From assembly GCF_012927245.1 (NCBI RefSeq), contig NZ_JABBGE010000001.1, forward strand, positions 1,021,513 through 1,085,512: a stretch of 64,000 nucleotides of DNA, written 5' to 3'. Below, one piece after another: positions 9,547 to 19,728 of this stretch. This DNA is from Streptomyces sp. R302 (lineage in GTDB: Bacteria > Actinomycetota > Actinomycetes > Streptomycetales > Streptomycetaceae). Below the pieces are notes generated by a model. It searched no databases, had not been told where the DNA came from, and saw nothing but the letters and a program-made list of their open reading frames with translations. Both the position numbers and the translations under genes were made by a program. The number at the start of each line of letters is the position of its first letter. Position 1 is the first letter of the stretch.

Positions 9547-10298
9547 GCCTCGCCGTACGCGTGATCCCCTGCCTGGACGTGGACAACGGCCGGGTCGTCA
9601 AGGGCGTCAACTTCCAGAACCTGCGGGACGCCGGCGACCCCGTCGAGATGGCCAAGCTGTACGACGCCGAGGGCGCCGACGAGCTGACCTTCCTCGACAT
9701 CACCGCCTCCTCCGGCAACCGCGAGACCACCTACGACGTGGTGCGCCGCACCGCCGAGCAGGTCTTCATCCCGCTCACCGTCGGCGGCGGCGTCCGCTCG
9801 GCGGAGGACGTCGACAAGCTGCTGCGGGCCGGCGCGGACAAGGTCGGCGTCAACACCGCCGCCATCGCCCGCCCCGAGCTGATCCAGGAGATCGCCGAGC
9901 GCTTCGGCCGCCAGGTCCTCGTCCTCTCGGTCGACGCCCGGCGCACGTCCTCCGGCTCCTTCGAGGTGACGACGCACGGCGGCCGCAAGGGCACCGGCAT
10001 CGACGCCGTCGAGTGGGCCCACCGCGCCGCCGAGCTCGGCGCGGGGGAGATCCTGCTCAACTCGATGGACGCGGACGGCACCAAGGACGGCTACGACACC
10101 GAGATGATCACGGCCGTGCGCAAGCACGTGACCGTGCCGGTGATCGCCTCCGGCGGCGCCGGCAAACTCGGCGACTTCGCCCCGGCCGTCGCAGCCGGCG
10201 CGGACGCGGTGCTCGCCGCCTCCGTCTTCCACTTCGGCGACCTGCGGATCGGCGAGGTCAAGGAAGCACTGCGGGAGGCGGGGCACGAGGTCCGCTGA
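9543..10298 (+). CDS. hisF: Imidazole glycerol phosphate synthase, cyclase subunit
   Basis: 251 aa barrel enzyme that uses ammonia from HisH to make imidazole glycerol phosphate and AICAR. Catalytic aspartates are visible in [17 protein letters not shown] (first) and LSVDARR (second strand), with phosphate loops [12 protein letters not shown] and [10 protein letters not shown], and [14 protein letters not shown] near the end. It is the last gene of the overlapping his operon and is followed within 25 bp by a terminator hairpin. Confidence 0.98.
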   Translation: MSLAVRVIPCLDVDNGRVVKGVNFQNLRDAGDPVEMAKLYDAEGADELTFLDITASSGNRETTYDVVRRTAEQVFIPLTVGGGVRSAEDVDKLLRAGADKVGVNTAAIARPELIQEIAERFGRQVLVLSVDARRTSSGSFEVTTHGGRKGTGIDAVEWAHRAAELGAGEILLNSMDADGTKDGYDTEMITAVRKHVTVPVIASGGAGKLGDFAPAVAAGADAVLAASVFHFGDLRIGEVKEALREAGHEVR

Positions 10299-10320
10299 GG
10301 CGTCGTTCCGTCTACGGGAA

Positions 10321-10344
10321 GGGCCCCTGCGGGGGCCCTTTTCG
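10321..10344 (+). terminator. Terminator of the his operon
   Basis: A perfect 7-bp stem GGGCCCC / GGGGCCC with loop TGCG is followed by TTTT, 22 bp after the hisF stop. It is a canonical intrinsic terminator. It lies within the reading frame of the decayed transporter that follows, which supports that frame being non-functional. Confidence 0.9.
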
Positions 10345-10349
10345 TCGCC

Positions 10350-10991
10350 CGCACCGCGACCGCCTCCCAGCTCGCCGAAGGCGGACTCATCGAGGAGGCC
10401 GAGGCACAGTCTGCCGACGGCCGCGAACGCTGGTGGCGGCCCAGCCTGCGCTACCTCCGCGGCCACCCGGTGCTCGGCCCGCTGATGATCGTCGTCCTCC
10501 TCGGCGACCTCGGCTTCACCGGCCCCCTCAACGTCGGCCTCGCCGTCCTCTCCGAGCAGCGCGGCTGGGGCGCCTCCGGCATCGGCTGGGTCCTCGCCGG
10601 CTTCGGCGTCGGCGCGGGCGCCGCCTCCCTGCTGCTGACCGTCAGGGGCCACGTCCCCCGGACCGGCCTCGTCATGGGCTGGACCATGGTGGTCGGCGCC
10701 GTGTCGATCGGCGCGCTCGCCCACCTGCCCCGGCTCGCCGGACTCTCCGGAGCCCTGTGCAACGCCCTGATCCAGACCGAGTGCGACCCCGCGTACCTCG
10801 GCCGGGTGAGCGCCGTCGCGAGTCTCGGCAGCCTCGGCATCGCCCCGCTCAGCTTCCCGGTCACCGGAGCCGCCATCGGCGCCTGGGGCCCCGGCCCGGC
10901 CTTCGCCGTCAGCGCCGCGGTCTGCGCCCTCTCCGGCGTGTACGCCCTCGCGGCCCGCGCCGTCCGCCGCGCCGAACTGCCGAAGACCTAG
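10350..10991 (+). pseudogene. Remnant of an MFS transporter (C-terminal half only)
   Basis: The open frame encodes only the second six-helix half of a major facilitator protein: a cytoplasmic linker ([19 protein letters not shown]), then hydrophobic segments [66 protein letters not shown] and others, ending RRAELPKT. The N-terminal six helices and a start with a ribosome site are missing; the frame runs back through the his terminator to the hisF stop. A GTG at 10470 could in theory start a 173-aa protein. It looks like a 5'-deleted gene. Confidence 0.75.
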
Positions 10992-11623
10992 ATCCCCAGC
11001 TGCTTCGTCGTGTTCAGCAGCTCGATCGCGTCCGGCTCGCCCTCCAGGCCCACCTTCGCGACGTCCGTACGCCCGTACAGGTACATCGTCAGCTCGCCGG
11101 GCTCCCCGGAGACCGTCACCACCGGGGTCCCCTTGTGCGCGACGACCGTCTGGCCGTTCGGGCGGCGCAGGACCAGGCCCACCGGGGCCTTGCGGCCCAG
11201 CAGACGGGCGCCCTTCTCCAGGCGGGACCAGAGGGCGTCCGAGAAGACCGGGTCCAGCTCGCGGGCCGACCAGCCGGGCTGGGCCCGTCGGACGTCCTCC
11301 GCGTGGACGTAGAACTCGACGACGTTCGCCCCCTCGTCCACCTGCTTGATCGTGAACGGGGAGAACCGCGGCGGACCCGTACGGATGAGCCCGATCAGCT
11401 CCTCGTACGGCTTTCCGGCGAACTCCTCCTGCACCCGCTCCAGGCGCTCCTTCAGCACCGGCACCACCGTCCCCGCCGCCGCGTCGGGGCGCCGCTCCCG
11501 CACCACCACGTGCGCCGCGAGGTCCCGGGTCCGCCAGCCCTCGCACAGCGTCGGGGCGTCGGGACCGGCCGCCTCCAACAGATCAGCGAGCAGAAGCCGT
11601 TCACGTTTGGCATGGGTCGACAT
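10988..11623 (-). CDS. TIGR03085-type metal-binding protein (DinB/maleylpyruvate isomerase-like)
   Basis: 211 aa. The N-terminal helical part ([38 protein letters not shown]) is the actinobacterial mycothiol-dependent maleylpyruvate isomerase/DinB-like fold with the conserved histidine of the metal site; the C-terminal half ([38 protein letters not shown]) is the usual SCP2-like cap. The family probably uses mycothiol or a metal, but the substrate is unknown. The gene converges on the MFS remnant and shares the CTAG at 10988-10991 as part of both stop codons. Confidence 0.85.
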   Translation of the reverse strand: MSTHAKRERLLLADLLEAAGPDAPTLCEGWRTRDLAAHVVVRERRPDAAAGTVVPVLKERLERVQEEFAGKPYEELIGLIRTGPPRFSPFTIKQVDEGANVVEFYVHAEDVRRAQPGWSARELDPVFSDALWSRLEKGARLLGRKAPVGLVLRRPNGQTVVAHKGTPVVTVSGEPGELTMYLYGRTDVAKVGLEGEPDAIELLNTTKQLGI

Positions 11624-11707
11624 GCCCGCCAGCGTACGATCCCGCCACGCCGTCCGCCCAGTGGACGCCCGGCCGGACACGCCCCCGCGCCACGGCACAA
11701 TGGCGGC

Positions 11708-12076
11708 ATGAGCAGCACGCCCCGGACCCCCAGCGACCTCGACCCGGCCATCGCCGCCCGCCTCAAGCGCAGCGCCGACGGCCTGGTGCCCGCCATCGCC
11801 CAGCAGTACGACACCGGCGAGGTGCTCATGCTCGGCTGGATGGACGACGAGGCCCTGCACCGCACCCTCACCACCGGCCGCTGCACCTACTGGTCGCGCA
11901 GCAGGAACGAGTACTGGGTCAAGGGCGACACCTCCGGGCACGTCCAGCACGTCAAGTCGGTCGCGCTCGACTGCGACGCCGACACGCTCCTCGTCCGGGT
12001 CGACCAGGTCGGCGCCGCCTGCCACACCGGCGCCCGCACCTGCTTCGACGCCGACGTGCTCCCCGTCACGCAGTAG
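11708..12076 (+). CDS. hisI: Phosphoribosyl-AMP cyclohydrolase
   Basis: 122 aa, the monofunctional cyclohydrolase (step 3 of histidine synthesis). Diagnostic elements: [33 protein letters not shown], and [27 protein letters not shown] with the Asp-Cys-Asp magnesium site and zinc cysteines. The ATG at 11708 lies 84 bp from the divergent gene at 11623. It is separated from the main his operon by two genes and placed just 11 bp before trpE, so its expression is likely tied to tryptophan genes. Confidence 0.96.
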   Translation: MSSTPRTPSDLDPAIAARLKRSADGLVPAIAQQYDTGEVLMLGWMDDEALHRTLTTGRCTYWSRSRNEYWVKGDTSGHVQHVKSVALDCDADTLLVRVDQVGAACHTGARTCFDADVLPVTQ

Positions 12077-12087
12077 GGTCTGGCGCC

Positions 12088-13587
12088 ATGGATCTCGAGA
12101 CCTTCCGCAAGCTGGCGGCCGACCGCCGCGTCATCCCCGTCAGCCGCAGGCTCCTCGCGGACGGCGACACCCCGGTCGGGCTCTACCGCAAGCTCGCCGC
12201 CGAACGCCCCGGCACCTTCCTCCTCGAATCCGCGGAGAACGGCCGCAGCTGGTCCCGCTACTCCTTCATCGGCGTCCGCAGCGACGCCACCCTGACGGTG
12301 AAGGACGGCGAGGCCCACTGGCTCGGCACCCCGCCCGTCGGCGTCCCCGTCGACGGCGACCCGCTCGCCGCCCTGCGCGCCACCGTCGAGACCCTCCACA
12401 CCCCCCGCGACCTGGCCGGCGACCTCCCGCCGTTCACCGGCGGCATGGTCGGCTACCTCGGCTACGACATCGTCCGCCGCCTGGAGCGCATCGGCGACTC
12501 CACCCGCGACGACCTGGAGCTCCCCGAGCTCACCATGCTGCTCACCAGCGACCTCGCCGTCCTCGACCACTGGGACGGCTCGGTCCTCCTGATCGCCAAC
12601 GCGATCAACCACAACGACCTGGAGACCGGCGTCGACGAGGCGTACGCCCACGCCGTCGCCCGCCTCGACGCGATGGAGGCCGACCTGGCCCGCCCCGTCG
12701 CCACCACCCCCGCCGCCCTGCCGGCCTCCGAGCTCCCCGAGTACTCCGCGCTCTGGGGCGGCCAGGCCTACCAGGACGCCGTCGACGACATCAAGGAGCG
12801 CATCCGGGCCGGCGAGGCCTTCCAGGTCGTCCCCTCGCAGCGCTTCGAGACCCCCTGCACCGCCTCCGCGCTCGACGTCTACCGGGTCCTGCGGGCCACC
12901 AACCCGTCCCCGTACATGTACCTCTTCCGCTTCGAGAACGGCTTCGACGTCGTCGGCTCCAGCCCCGAGGCCCTCGTCAAGGTCGAGGACGGGCAGGCGA
13001 TGCTGCACCCCATCGCCGGCACCCGGCACCGCGGCGCCACCCCGCAGGAGGACCACGACCTCGCCGAGGAGCTGCTCGCCGACCCCAAGGAGCGCGCCGA
13101 GCACCTCATGCTCGTCGACCTCGGCCGCAACGACCTCGGCCGGGTCTGCGCCCCCGGCACCGTCGAGGTCGTCGACTTCATGTCGATCGAGCGGTACTCC
13201 CACGTCATGCACATCGTCTCCACCGTCACCGGCCGCGTCGCCGAGGGGAGGACCGCCTTCGACGTCCTCACCGCCTGCTTCCCCGCCGGCACCCTCTCCG
13301 GCGCGCCCAAGCCCCGCGCGATGCAGATCATCGAGGAGCTGGAGCCCTCCCGGCGCGGTCTGTACGGCGGATGCGTCGGCTATCTCGACTTCGCCGGCGA
13401 CTCCGACACCGCCATCGCCATCCGCACCGCGCTGCTCCGCGACGGAACGGCGTACGTCCAGGCCGGAGCCGGTGTCGTCGCCGACTCCGACCCGGCCGCC
13501 GAGGACGCCGAGTGCCGCAACAAGGCCGCCGCCGTGCTCCGCGCCGTCCACACCGCCAACCGGATGAAAGGTTCATCGCGGCCGTAG
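12088..13587 (+). CDS. trpE: Anthranilate synthase component I
   Basis: 499 aa. Converts chorismate plus ammonia to anthranilate. The N-terminal regulatory motif [18 protein letters not shown] matches the LLESxE tryptophan feedback site, and the catalytic core is visible in [31 protein letters not shown] and [17 protein letters not shown]. The glutaminase partner (TrpG) is not in the window. It lies 11 bp after hisI without an obvious terminator or attenuator between them. Confidence 0.96.
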   Translation: MDLETFRKLAADRRVIPVSRRLLADGDTPVGLYRKLAAERPGTFLLESAENGRSWSRYSFIGVRSDATLTVKDGEAHWLGTPPVGVPVDGDPLAALRATVETLHTPRDLAGDLPPFTGGMVGYLGYDIVRRLERIGDSTRDDLELPELTMLLTSDLAVLDHWDGSVLLIANAINHNDLETGVDEAYAHAVARLDAMEADLARPVATTPAALPASELPEYSALWGGQAYQDAVDDIKERIRAGEAFQVVPSQRFETPCTASALDVYRVLRATNPSPYMYLFRFENGFDVVGSSPEALVKVEDGQAMLHPIAGTRHRGATPQEDHDLAEELLADPKERAEHLMLVDLGRNDLGRVCAPGTVEVVDFMSIERYSHVMHIVSTVTGRVAEGRTAFDVLTACFPAGTLSGAPKPRAMQIIEELEPSRRGLYGGCVGYLDFAGDSDTAIAIRTALLRDGTAYVQAGAGVVADSDPAAEDAECRNKAAAVLRAVHTANRMKGSSRP

Positions 13588-13593
13588 GGGATA

Positions 13594-14244
13594 GTGGGGT
13601 ACGTGAGTGCCGCATCCGTACCCCAGCCCCGAGCCGCCCGCGCGGCCGTCACCTCCGGCGGCCGGCGGAGCCTCGCCCTCGCCCTGCTCCTCGGTGCCCT
13701 CGGGGCCACCGTCGTGCTGCTCTCCGCCGGCCAGATCTGGGCCGAGGGCACCGCGTCGGTCGCCGGGGGCACCGTCCCCGTCGAGGCCGACGGCGGCACC
13801 GTCACCGGCGTCCCGACCGCCCTCGCGATCGTCGGGCTCGCCGCCCTCGTAGCCCTCTTCGCCGTCCGCCGCGCCGGCCGCACCCTCGTCGCCGGGCTCC
13901 TCGCCCTGAGCGGCGCCGGGGCCGCCCTCGCCGCCTTCCTCGGCGCCTCCGACAGTGCCGCCCTCGACGCCGAGGCCGCCCGGATCAGCGGCGACACCGC
14001 CGCCGCCGTCGCCGGCCTCACCCATACGGCCTGGCCGTACGTGGCCGCCGCCGGCGCCCTCCTCATCCTCGTCGCCGGCCTCTTCGCCCTCCGCTACGGC
14101 AAGAGCTGGCCCGCGATGGGCGGCCGCTACGAGCGCTCCGGCGCCCCCCGGCCGTCCCGCCGCGCCGCGGCCGACGACCCCGACCGCCCCGAGGACCTGT
14201 GGAAGGCGCTCGACCGCGGCGAGGACCCGACGCACGACGCGTGA
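13594..14244 (+). CDS. TIGR02234-type Trp-associated membrane protein
   Basis: 216 aa with four hydrophobic helices (LALALLLGALGATVVLLSAG; ALAIVGLAALVALFAV; LVAGLLALSGAGAALAAFLGA; WPYVAAAGALLILVAGLFAL) and a basic/acidic C-terminal tail (PDRPEDLWKALDRGEDPT). This is the actinobacterial 'trp region conserved hypothetical membrane protein', found next to trpE in streptomycetes and mycobacteria; its role is unknown. The GTG at 13594 is used; GTG at 13603 is an equally possible start. It lies 6 bp from the trpE stop. Confidence 0.88.
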   Translation: MGYVSAASVPQPRAARAAVTSGGRRSLALALLLGALGATVVLLSAGQIWAEGTASVAGGTVPVEADGGTVTGVPTALAIVGLAALVALFAVRRAGRTLVAGLLALSGAGAALAAFLGASDSAALDAEAARISGDTAAAVAGLTHTAWPYVAAAGALLILVAGLFALRYGKSWPAMGGRYERSGAPRPSRRAAADDPDRPEDLWKALDRGEDPTHDA

Positions 14245-14378
14245 TCGTCCGGGACCCCCCGAGTCACCTCCGCGGGGTCATGTGCGGAAGAATGACGCCG
14301 TCATCACCGACAGCCGTCACCCCGGACGTCACGTCACCTCCGACGTCACCACCGAGCAACATCTACGAGGAGCAACTC

Positions 14379-14633
14379 ATGGCGGGCAGCGCCCACGGAC
14401 ACACCCCGGCCGCCTGGACCGGTGTCATCATCTCCTTCATCGGCTTCTGCATCGCCGGAGTCTTCATGGTGGCGGCGAACATCCCCGGCTTCTGGGCCGG
14501 CATCGGCGTCATCCTCCTCGGCGGCGTCGTCGGCGGCGCGATGAAGATCGCCGGCCTCGGCATGCCCAAGGAGTCCGAGGCCGTCGTCTCGGCCCGCGAC
14601 TCCGCGACCGCCGCGATCAAGGCCCGCGCCTGA
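14379..14633 (+). CDS. HGxxPAAW family small membrane protein
   Basis: 84 aa. The N-terminal motif HGHTPAAW defines this actinobacterial family. Two transmembrane segments follow (GVIISFIGFCIAGVFMVAA and FWAGIGVILLGGVVGGAMKIAGL), then a charged tail. A strong ribosome site (GAGGAG) precedes the ATG. It sits between the Trp-associated membrane protein and DUF2752 genes, a conserved small-membrane-protein set in the streptomycete trp region. No biochemical function is known to me. Confidence 0.9.
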   Translation: MAGSAHGHTPAAWTGVIISFIGFCIAGVFMVAANIPGFWAGIGVILLGGVVGGAMKIAGLGMPKESEAVVSARDSATAAIKARA

Positions 14634-14759
14634 CCCCCGGCCCGGTCCCCGGGCTTGACGCGTGACACGCGCGGGTCCGGAACCACGCGAACGGCGCAGT
14701 CCGGCACGGCCGGGCCGCGCCGTCGTGCGTCCCCGGGCCGCCCGGGCGACAATCACGGC

Positions 14760-15221
14760 GTGACCGTCGAGCCCACCCCCCAGACCGCCCCCTGGCCCCA
14801 CGAGGCCGAGGAGTTCCGGCGCAGGCCGCTCGGACGGCGGCTGCTCGCCCCGCTCGCCACCCTCGCCGGCGTCGGCGCCGCCTTCACCTACGTCGGCCTC
14901 GTCGACCCCAACGAACCCGGCCACTACCCGGTCTGCCCGCTGCTCCGCTTCACCGGCCTGTACTGCCCCGGCTGCGGCGGCCTGCGCAGCGCCCACGCCG
15001 TCGCCCACGGCGACCTCCCGACCGCGCTCGGTGCCAACGCCGTCGCCGTCGCGGGCTACGCCGTCTGCGCGGTTCTCATGGCCGTCTGGCTGGTTCACGC
15101 CGTTCGCGGCAGGCCGACCCGGATCACCGTGAAGCCCGCCTGGTGGTGGGCCATCGGGGCGCTGACCGCCCTCTTCACGGTGGTCCGGAACCTTCCGTTC
15201 GGCTCCGCGCTGGCCCCCTGA
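14760..15221 (+). CDS. DUF2752 membrane protein
   Basis: 153 aa. The defining DUF2752 motif is seen as CPLLRFTGLYCPGCGGLRSAHAVAHGD, a Cys-rich segment (CP..C..T...CPGCG) between membrane helices. Hydrophobic segments lie at LLAPLATLAGVGAAFTYVGL, AVAVAGYAVCAVLMAVWLV and the C-terminal WWWAIGALTALFTVV. The four cysteines suggest metal or redox binding, but this is inference. A GTG start at 14760 was chosen since the preceding in-frame sequence is Arg/Gly-rich and not family-like. Confidence 0.88.
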   Translation: MTVEPTPQTAPWPHEAEEFRRRPLGRRLLAPLATLAGVGAAFTYVGLVDPNEPGHYPVCPLLRFTGLYCPGCGGLRSAHAVAHGDLPTALGANAVAVAGYAVCAVLMAVWLVHAVRGRPTRITVKPAWWWAIGALTALFTVVRNLPFGSALAP

Positions 15222-15353
15222 AGTCCCAGCTCGTGGGACGCCGCGCCGCTCGATGCGGATCGGAGGCCCCGCTGCGGATACCATCGACATGGCTGAACCG
15301 TGTTCATTCAGGTTCCCGTGGAACCGTCACCGTCCCGGAAGGGGGCCTCTCGC

Positions 15354-16163
15354 GTGAGTGTGCTCGACGAGATCATCGAAGGCGTGCGCGCCGACCTCGC
15401 AGAGCGGCAGGCGCGGGTCTCCCTCGACGAGCTCAAGGAGCGGGCCGCCAAGGCCCCGCAGGCCAAGGACGGGGTCGCCGCGCTGCGCGGCGACGGCGTC
15501 AAGGTGATCTGCGAGGTCAAGCGCTCCAGCCCGTCCAAGGGAGCACTCGCGGCCATCGCCGACCCGGCGGGGCTCGCCGCCGACTACGAGGCGGGCGGCG
15601 CCGCCGTCATCTCCGTCCTCACCGAGCAGCGCCGCTTCGGCGGCTCGCTCGCCGACCTGGAGGCCGTGCGCGCCCGGGTGGACATCCCGGTCCTGCGCAA
15701 GGACTTCATCGTCACCGCCTACCAGCTCTGGGAGGCCCGGGCGTACGGAGCGGATCTCGCGCTCCTCATCGTCGCCGCCCTGGAGCAGGAGGCCCTCGTC
15801 TCCCTCATCGAGCGCGCCGAGTCCATCGGGCTCACCCCGCTCGTCGAGGTCCACGACGAGGAGGAGGTCGAGCGCGCGGTCGACGCCGGCGCCCGGATCA
15901 TCGGCGTCAACGCCCGCAACCTCAAGACCCTCCAGGTCGACCGCTCCACCTTCGAGCGCGTCGCCCCGGAGATCCCGGACCACATCGTCAAGATCGCCGA
16001 GTCCGGCGTCCGCGGTCCGCACGACCTCATCGCCTACGCCAACGCCGGCGCCGACGCGGTGCTGGTCGGCGAGTCGCTGGTCACCGGCCGCGACCCGAAG
16101 ACCGCCGTCGCCGACCTGGTCGCCGCCGGCGCGCACCCCGCCCTGCGGCACGGGCGGAGCTGA
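15354..16163 (+). CDS. trpC: Indole-3-glycerol phosphate synthase
   Basis: 269 aa barrel enzyme, the standard streptomycete length. Closes the indole ring from CdRP. Motifs: [12 protein letters not shown] with catalytic Lys, [22 protein letters not shown] with the second Lys, [13 protein letters not shown] and [10 protein letters not shown]. The GTG at 15354 gives the family N-terminus [12 protein letters not shown]; the preceding in-frame extension is not family-like. trpM begins 7 bp after its stop. Confidence 0.97.
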   Translation: MSVLDEIIEGVRADLAERQARVSLDELKERAAKAPQAKDGVAALRGDGVKVICEVKRSSPSKGALAAIADPAGLAADYEAGGAAVISVLTEQRRFGGSLADLEAVRARVDIPVLRKDFIVTAYQLWEARAYGADLALLIVAALEQEALVSLIERAESIGLTPLVEVHDEEEVERAVDAGARIIGVNARNLKTLQVDRSTFERVAPEIPDHIVKIAESGVRGPHDLIAYANAGADAVLVGESLVTGRDPKTAVADLVAAGAHPALRHGRS

Positions 16164-16170
16164 CCCCGCC

Positions 16171-16434
16171 GTGACCCGCTGCCGCGCCGTGCCGACCGCC
16201 CCGGGCTCCACCGCCCGCGGACCCGTCGGCCTGCGCGCGGTCGCCGTACCGGCCCACGCCCGGCTCGCCCGGGGCTGCCGGCCCCGCGGCTGCCGGGCGC
16301 CCGCCCGCCGGGTCCACGGCCGCCGGGTCCGCCACTGCATCGGCTCCGAACCGGGCACGGTCCCGGGCATGCGATGGCGCGCCCGCACCTCACGCGCGCG
16401 CCCGTCGTTGCGTTGTGGGCATACGTTCCGCTAG
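16171..16434 (+). CDS. trpM: TrpM-like small basic protein, tryptophan biosynthesis modulator
   Basis: 87 aa, GTG start, between trpC and trpB exactly where S. coelicolor has trpM (trpX), a roughly 63-aa protein reported to modulate tryptophan synthesis and differentiation. The conserved-looking core is the basic segment around CRPRGCRAPARRVHGRRVRH and IGSEPGTVPGMRWR. The last 10 or so codons are encoded by one arm of a palindromic repeat, whose loop contains the TAG stop, so this C-terminus is probably acquired. Only one Trp codon is present, so it is not a classical attenuator peptide. Confidence 0.72.
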   Translation: MTRCRAVPTAPGSTARGPVGLRAVAVPAHARLARGCRPRGCRAPARRVHGRRVRHCIGSEPGTVPGMRWRARTSRARPSLRCGHTFR

Positions 16435-16460
16435 GGCGGAACGGGTGGGCACAACGGAAC
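16407..16460. repeat. Imperfect 25-bp palindrome overlapping the trpM 3' end
   Basis: Arms 16407-16431 and 16436-16460 match at 20 of 25 positions (outer CGTTGTG/CACAACG and inner CGTTCCGC/GCGGAACG pair exactly) with a 4-nt loop TAGG. The loop contains the trpM stop codon. It looks like an interspersed streptomycete palindromic element inserted at the gene's end. Confidence 0.75.
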
Positions 16461-16478
16461 GGCACCTTCGCGGGTGCC
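16461..16478. repeat. Short hairpin in the trpM-trpB leader
   Basis: GGCACC (16461-16466) and GGTGCC (16473-16478) form a perfect 6-bp stem with loop TTCGCG, immediately after the palindrome that ends trpM. Confidence 0.6.
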
Positions 16479-16490
16479 TCCGCACCTGTC

Positions 16491-16539
16491 GCCTGAACCC
16501 GCACCCGTACGGAGCCGTACATCGGGTGCGGGCTCAGGC
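16491..16539. repeat. Long hairpin in the trpM-trpB leader
   Basis: The 16-nt arms 16491-16506 and 16524-16539 pair at 15 of 16 positions (GCCTGAACCCGCACCC with GGGTGCGGGCTCAGGC). Inside, GTACGG (16507-16512) and CCGTAC (16515-16520) extend the stem after a 3-nt bulge, so about 22 pairs are possible. No T-run follows. It lies 158 bp before the trpB start and may act as terminator, processing site or regulator. Confidence 0.7.
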
Positions 16540-16573
16540 GCGGAAAGCCTTGGGCCCGGCAGGGGCGCCGTCC

Positions 16574-16614
16574 CTGTGCCCACCCGTCCCGCCCCGCGGG
16601 ACGCCTGCCCACAG
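16574..16614. repeat. Interspersed repeat, short copy
   Basis: The stretch begins CTGTGCCCACCC and ends ACGCCTGCCCACAG, both shared with the 80-bp copy at 28123-28202. The middle is replaced by the perfect hairpin GTCCCGC-CCC-GCGGGAC. The motif ACGGGTGGGCAC at 16441-16452 is also the exact reverse complement of 16576-16587, so a long-range pairing across the leader is possible. Confidence 0.7.
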
Positions 16615-16697
16615 GCACGGCGGCGGCACCACACCGCGCGTGTACGAAGCGAGTCACGTCCTATCGGCCGCATCGCCCCGCGAGGAGCAGCATCAGC

Positions 16698-17932
<1,235 letters not shown>

Positions 17933-17936
<4 letters not shown>

Positions 17937-18751
17937 CCACCGGAAACGTTCAGCTGCTCGCCGACACCCTGGAGCGCGCGAAGTCCGAGGACCGGGCCGC
18001 GCTCATCGCCTACCTCCCGGCCGGCTTCCCGACCGTGGACGGCGGCATCAAGGCGATCAAGGCGGCCTTCGAGGGCGGCGCGGACATCGTCGAGGTCGGT
18101 CTGCCGCACAGCGACCCGGTCCTCGACGGGCCCGTCATCCAGACCGCCGACGACATCGCCCTGCGCGGCGGCGTGAAGATCGCCGACGTCATGCGGACGG
18201 TGAAGGAGGCCCACCAGGCCACCGGCAAGCCCGTCCTCGTCATGACGTACTGGAACCCGATCGACCGGTACGGCGTCGAGCGCTTCGTCCGGGAGCTCGC
18301 CGAGGCCGGCGGCGCCGGCTGCATCCTGCCCGACCTGCCGGTCCAGGAGTCCGCCCTGTGGCGGGAGCACGCCGACGCGCACGGTCTCGCCACCGTCTTC
18401 GTCGTCGCCCCCAGCAGCAAGGACGAGCGGCTCGCCACCATCACCGCGGTGGGCTCCGGCTTCGTCTACGCCGCCTCCCTCATGGGCGTCACCGGCACCC
18501 GCGCCTCGGTCGGCGAGCAGGCCGCCGACCTGGTCCGCCGCACCCGGGTCACCTCGAAGATCCCGGTCTGCGTCGGCCTCGGCGTCTCCAACGCCGCCCA
18601 GGCCCGCGAGGTCGCCGCCTTCGCCGACGGCGTCATCGTCGGCTCGGCCTTCGTCCAGCGGATCCTCGACGCCGACGGCGACGAGGCCGCCGGACTCGCC
18701 GCCGTAAAGGAACTGGCGGCCGAACTGGCGGACGGCGTACGCCGTGACTGA
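17933..18751 (+). CDS. trpA: Tryptophan synthase alpha subunit
   Basis: 272 aa barrel that cleaves indole-3-glycerol phosphate and channels indole to TrpB. Catalytic Glu is in [19 protein letters not shown], catalytic Asp in [11 protein letters not shown], and phosphate loops in [12 protein letters not shown] and [12 protein letters not shown]. The GTG overlaps the trpB stop (GTGA). A strong terminator lies 34 bp after its stop, closing the trp cluster. Confidence 0.98.
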
Positions 18752-18785
18752 TCACCCGATGTAGTCCATTCGGGTGGATATGGGA

Positions 18786-18818
18786 CCGGGGAGGCGCGGA
18801 CGCGCCTCCCCGGTTCGT
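18786..18818 (+). terminator. Terminator of the trp operon
   Basis: A perfect 12-bp stem CCGGGGAGGCGC / GCGCCTCCCCGG with loop GGAC, followed by TTCGTT. It sits between trpA and the next plus-strand gene. Confidence 0.88.
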
Positions 18819-18828
18819 TGCTGTGGGC

Positions 18829-19650
18829 GTGAGCGAGAAGAACCGTGACGGTAGTAACAAGAGCGCGCGGGAGCGCCTCCAGCAGCAGCGCGAGCGCGAG
18901 AAGGCCCGCGAGAAGCAGCGGCGGGTCCTGATCGTGACGGCGGGAGTGGTCGGCGTCCTCGGCCTCGCCGCCGTCGTCGGCGTGATCGCCGCGAGCGGCG
19001 ACAAGGACTCCGGGTCCGACAAGGCCGGGCCCGTCGTCGCCCCCACCGGCTCGATCGAGGGCGACAAGCCGGCCATCCCCACCGGGAAGACGGACGCCCC
19101 GTCCACCCTCCAGATCTGGGAGGACTTCCGCTGCCCGGCCTGCGCCCAGTTCGAGAACGTGATGCGGGACTCCATCCACGAACTGGAGGCCGCCGGGGCG
19201 CTCAAGGCCGAGTACCACCTCGCCACCCTCATCGACGGCAACATGGGCGGCAGCGGCTCGCTGCGCGCGGCGAACGCGGCGGCCTGTGCCCAGGACGCCG
19301 GCAAGTTCACCGCGTACCACGACACGCTCTACACCAACCAGCCGCAGGAGACCGACGACGCCTTCGGGAACAACGCCAAGCTGATCGAGCTGGCCGCCAA
19401 GGTCCCCGGCCTCGACACGCCGTCGTTCCGCTCCTGCGTCGAGGACGGCACGCACGACAGCTGGGTCGAGAAGTCCCACGAGGCCTTCCGGAACGGCGGC
19501 TTCCGCGGCACCCCGTCCGTCCTGCTCAACGGAGAATCGATCTTCCCGGACAAGGGCGGCGAGCAGATCTCGCCGGAGAACCTGAAGAAGTGGGTCGCCG
19601 AGGCCAACGAGGGCAAGAAGCCGGGCACCGCCTCCCCCTCGGCGGGGTAG
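18829..19650 (+). CDS. Membrane-anchored DsbA-like thioredoxin-fold protein
   Basis: 273 aa. The N-terminal 32 residues are charged (ERLQQQREREKAREKQRR), then one transmembrane helix (about 34-55), a linker, and an extracytoplasmic thioredoxin fold with the redox motif C102-P-A-C105 in WEDFRCPACAQFENVM. GTPSVLLNGE is the cis-Pro loop of DsbA-type thiol oxidoreductases, and the PAC dipeptide is common in actinobacterial members. GTG 18829 is chosen; GTG 18823 would add two residues. It probably assists disulfide formation in exported proteins. Confidence 0.88.
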   Translation: MSEKNRDGSNKSARERLQQQREREKAREKQRRVLIVTAGVVGVLGLAAVVGVIAASGDKDSGSDKAGPVVAPTGSIEGDKPAIPTGKTDAPSTLQIWEDFRCPACAQFENVMRDSIHELEAAGALKAEYHLATLIDGNMGGSGSLRAANAAACAQDAGKFTAYHDTLYTNQPQETDDAFGNNAKLIELAAKVPGLDTPSFRSCVEDGTHDSWVEKSHEAFRNGGFRGTPSVLLNGESIFPDKGGEQISPENLKKWVAEANEGKKPGTASPSAG

Positions 19651-19728
19651 CGCCGAGGGGTTAGTTACCCAGACGTTGCCGGGTGGGCTGCCGGTCCGCC
19701 CGCCCGGCAGGGTAGCGTCGGACCTGCC

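Noticed and set aside
16171..16434. trpM read as a classical Trp attenuator leader peptide
   Set aside because: It has a single Trp codon, is 87 aa long, and no terminator with a T-run follows; it fits the TrpM small-protein position instead.
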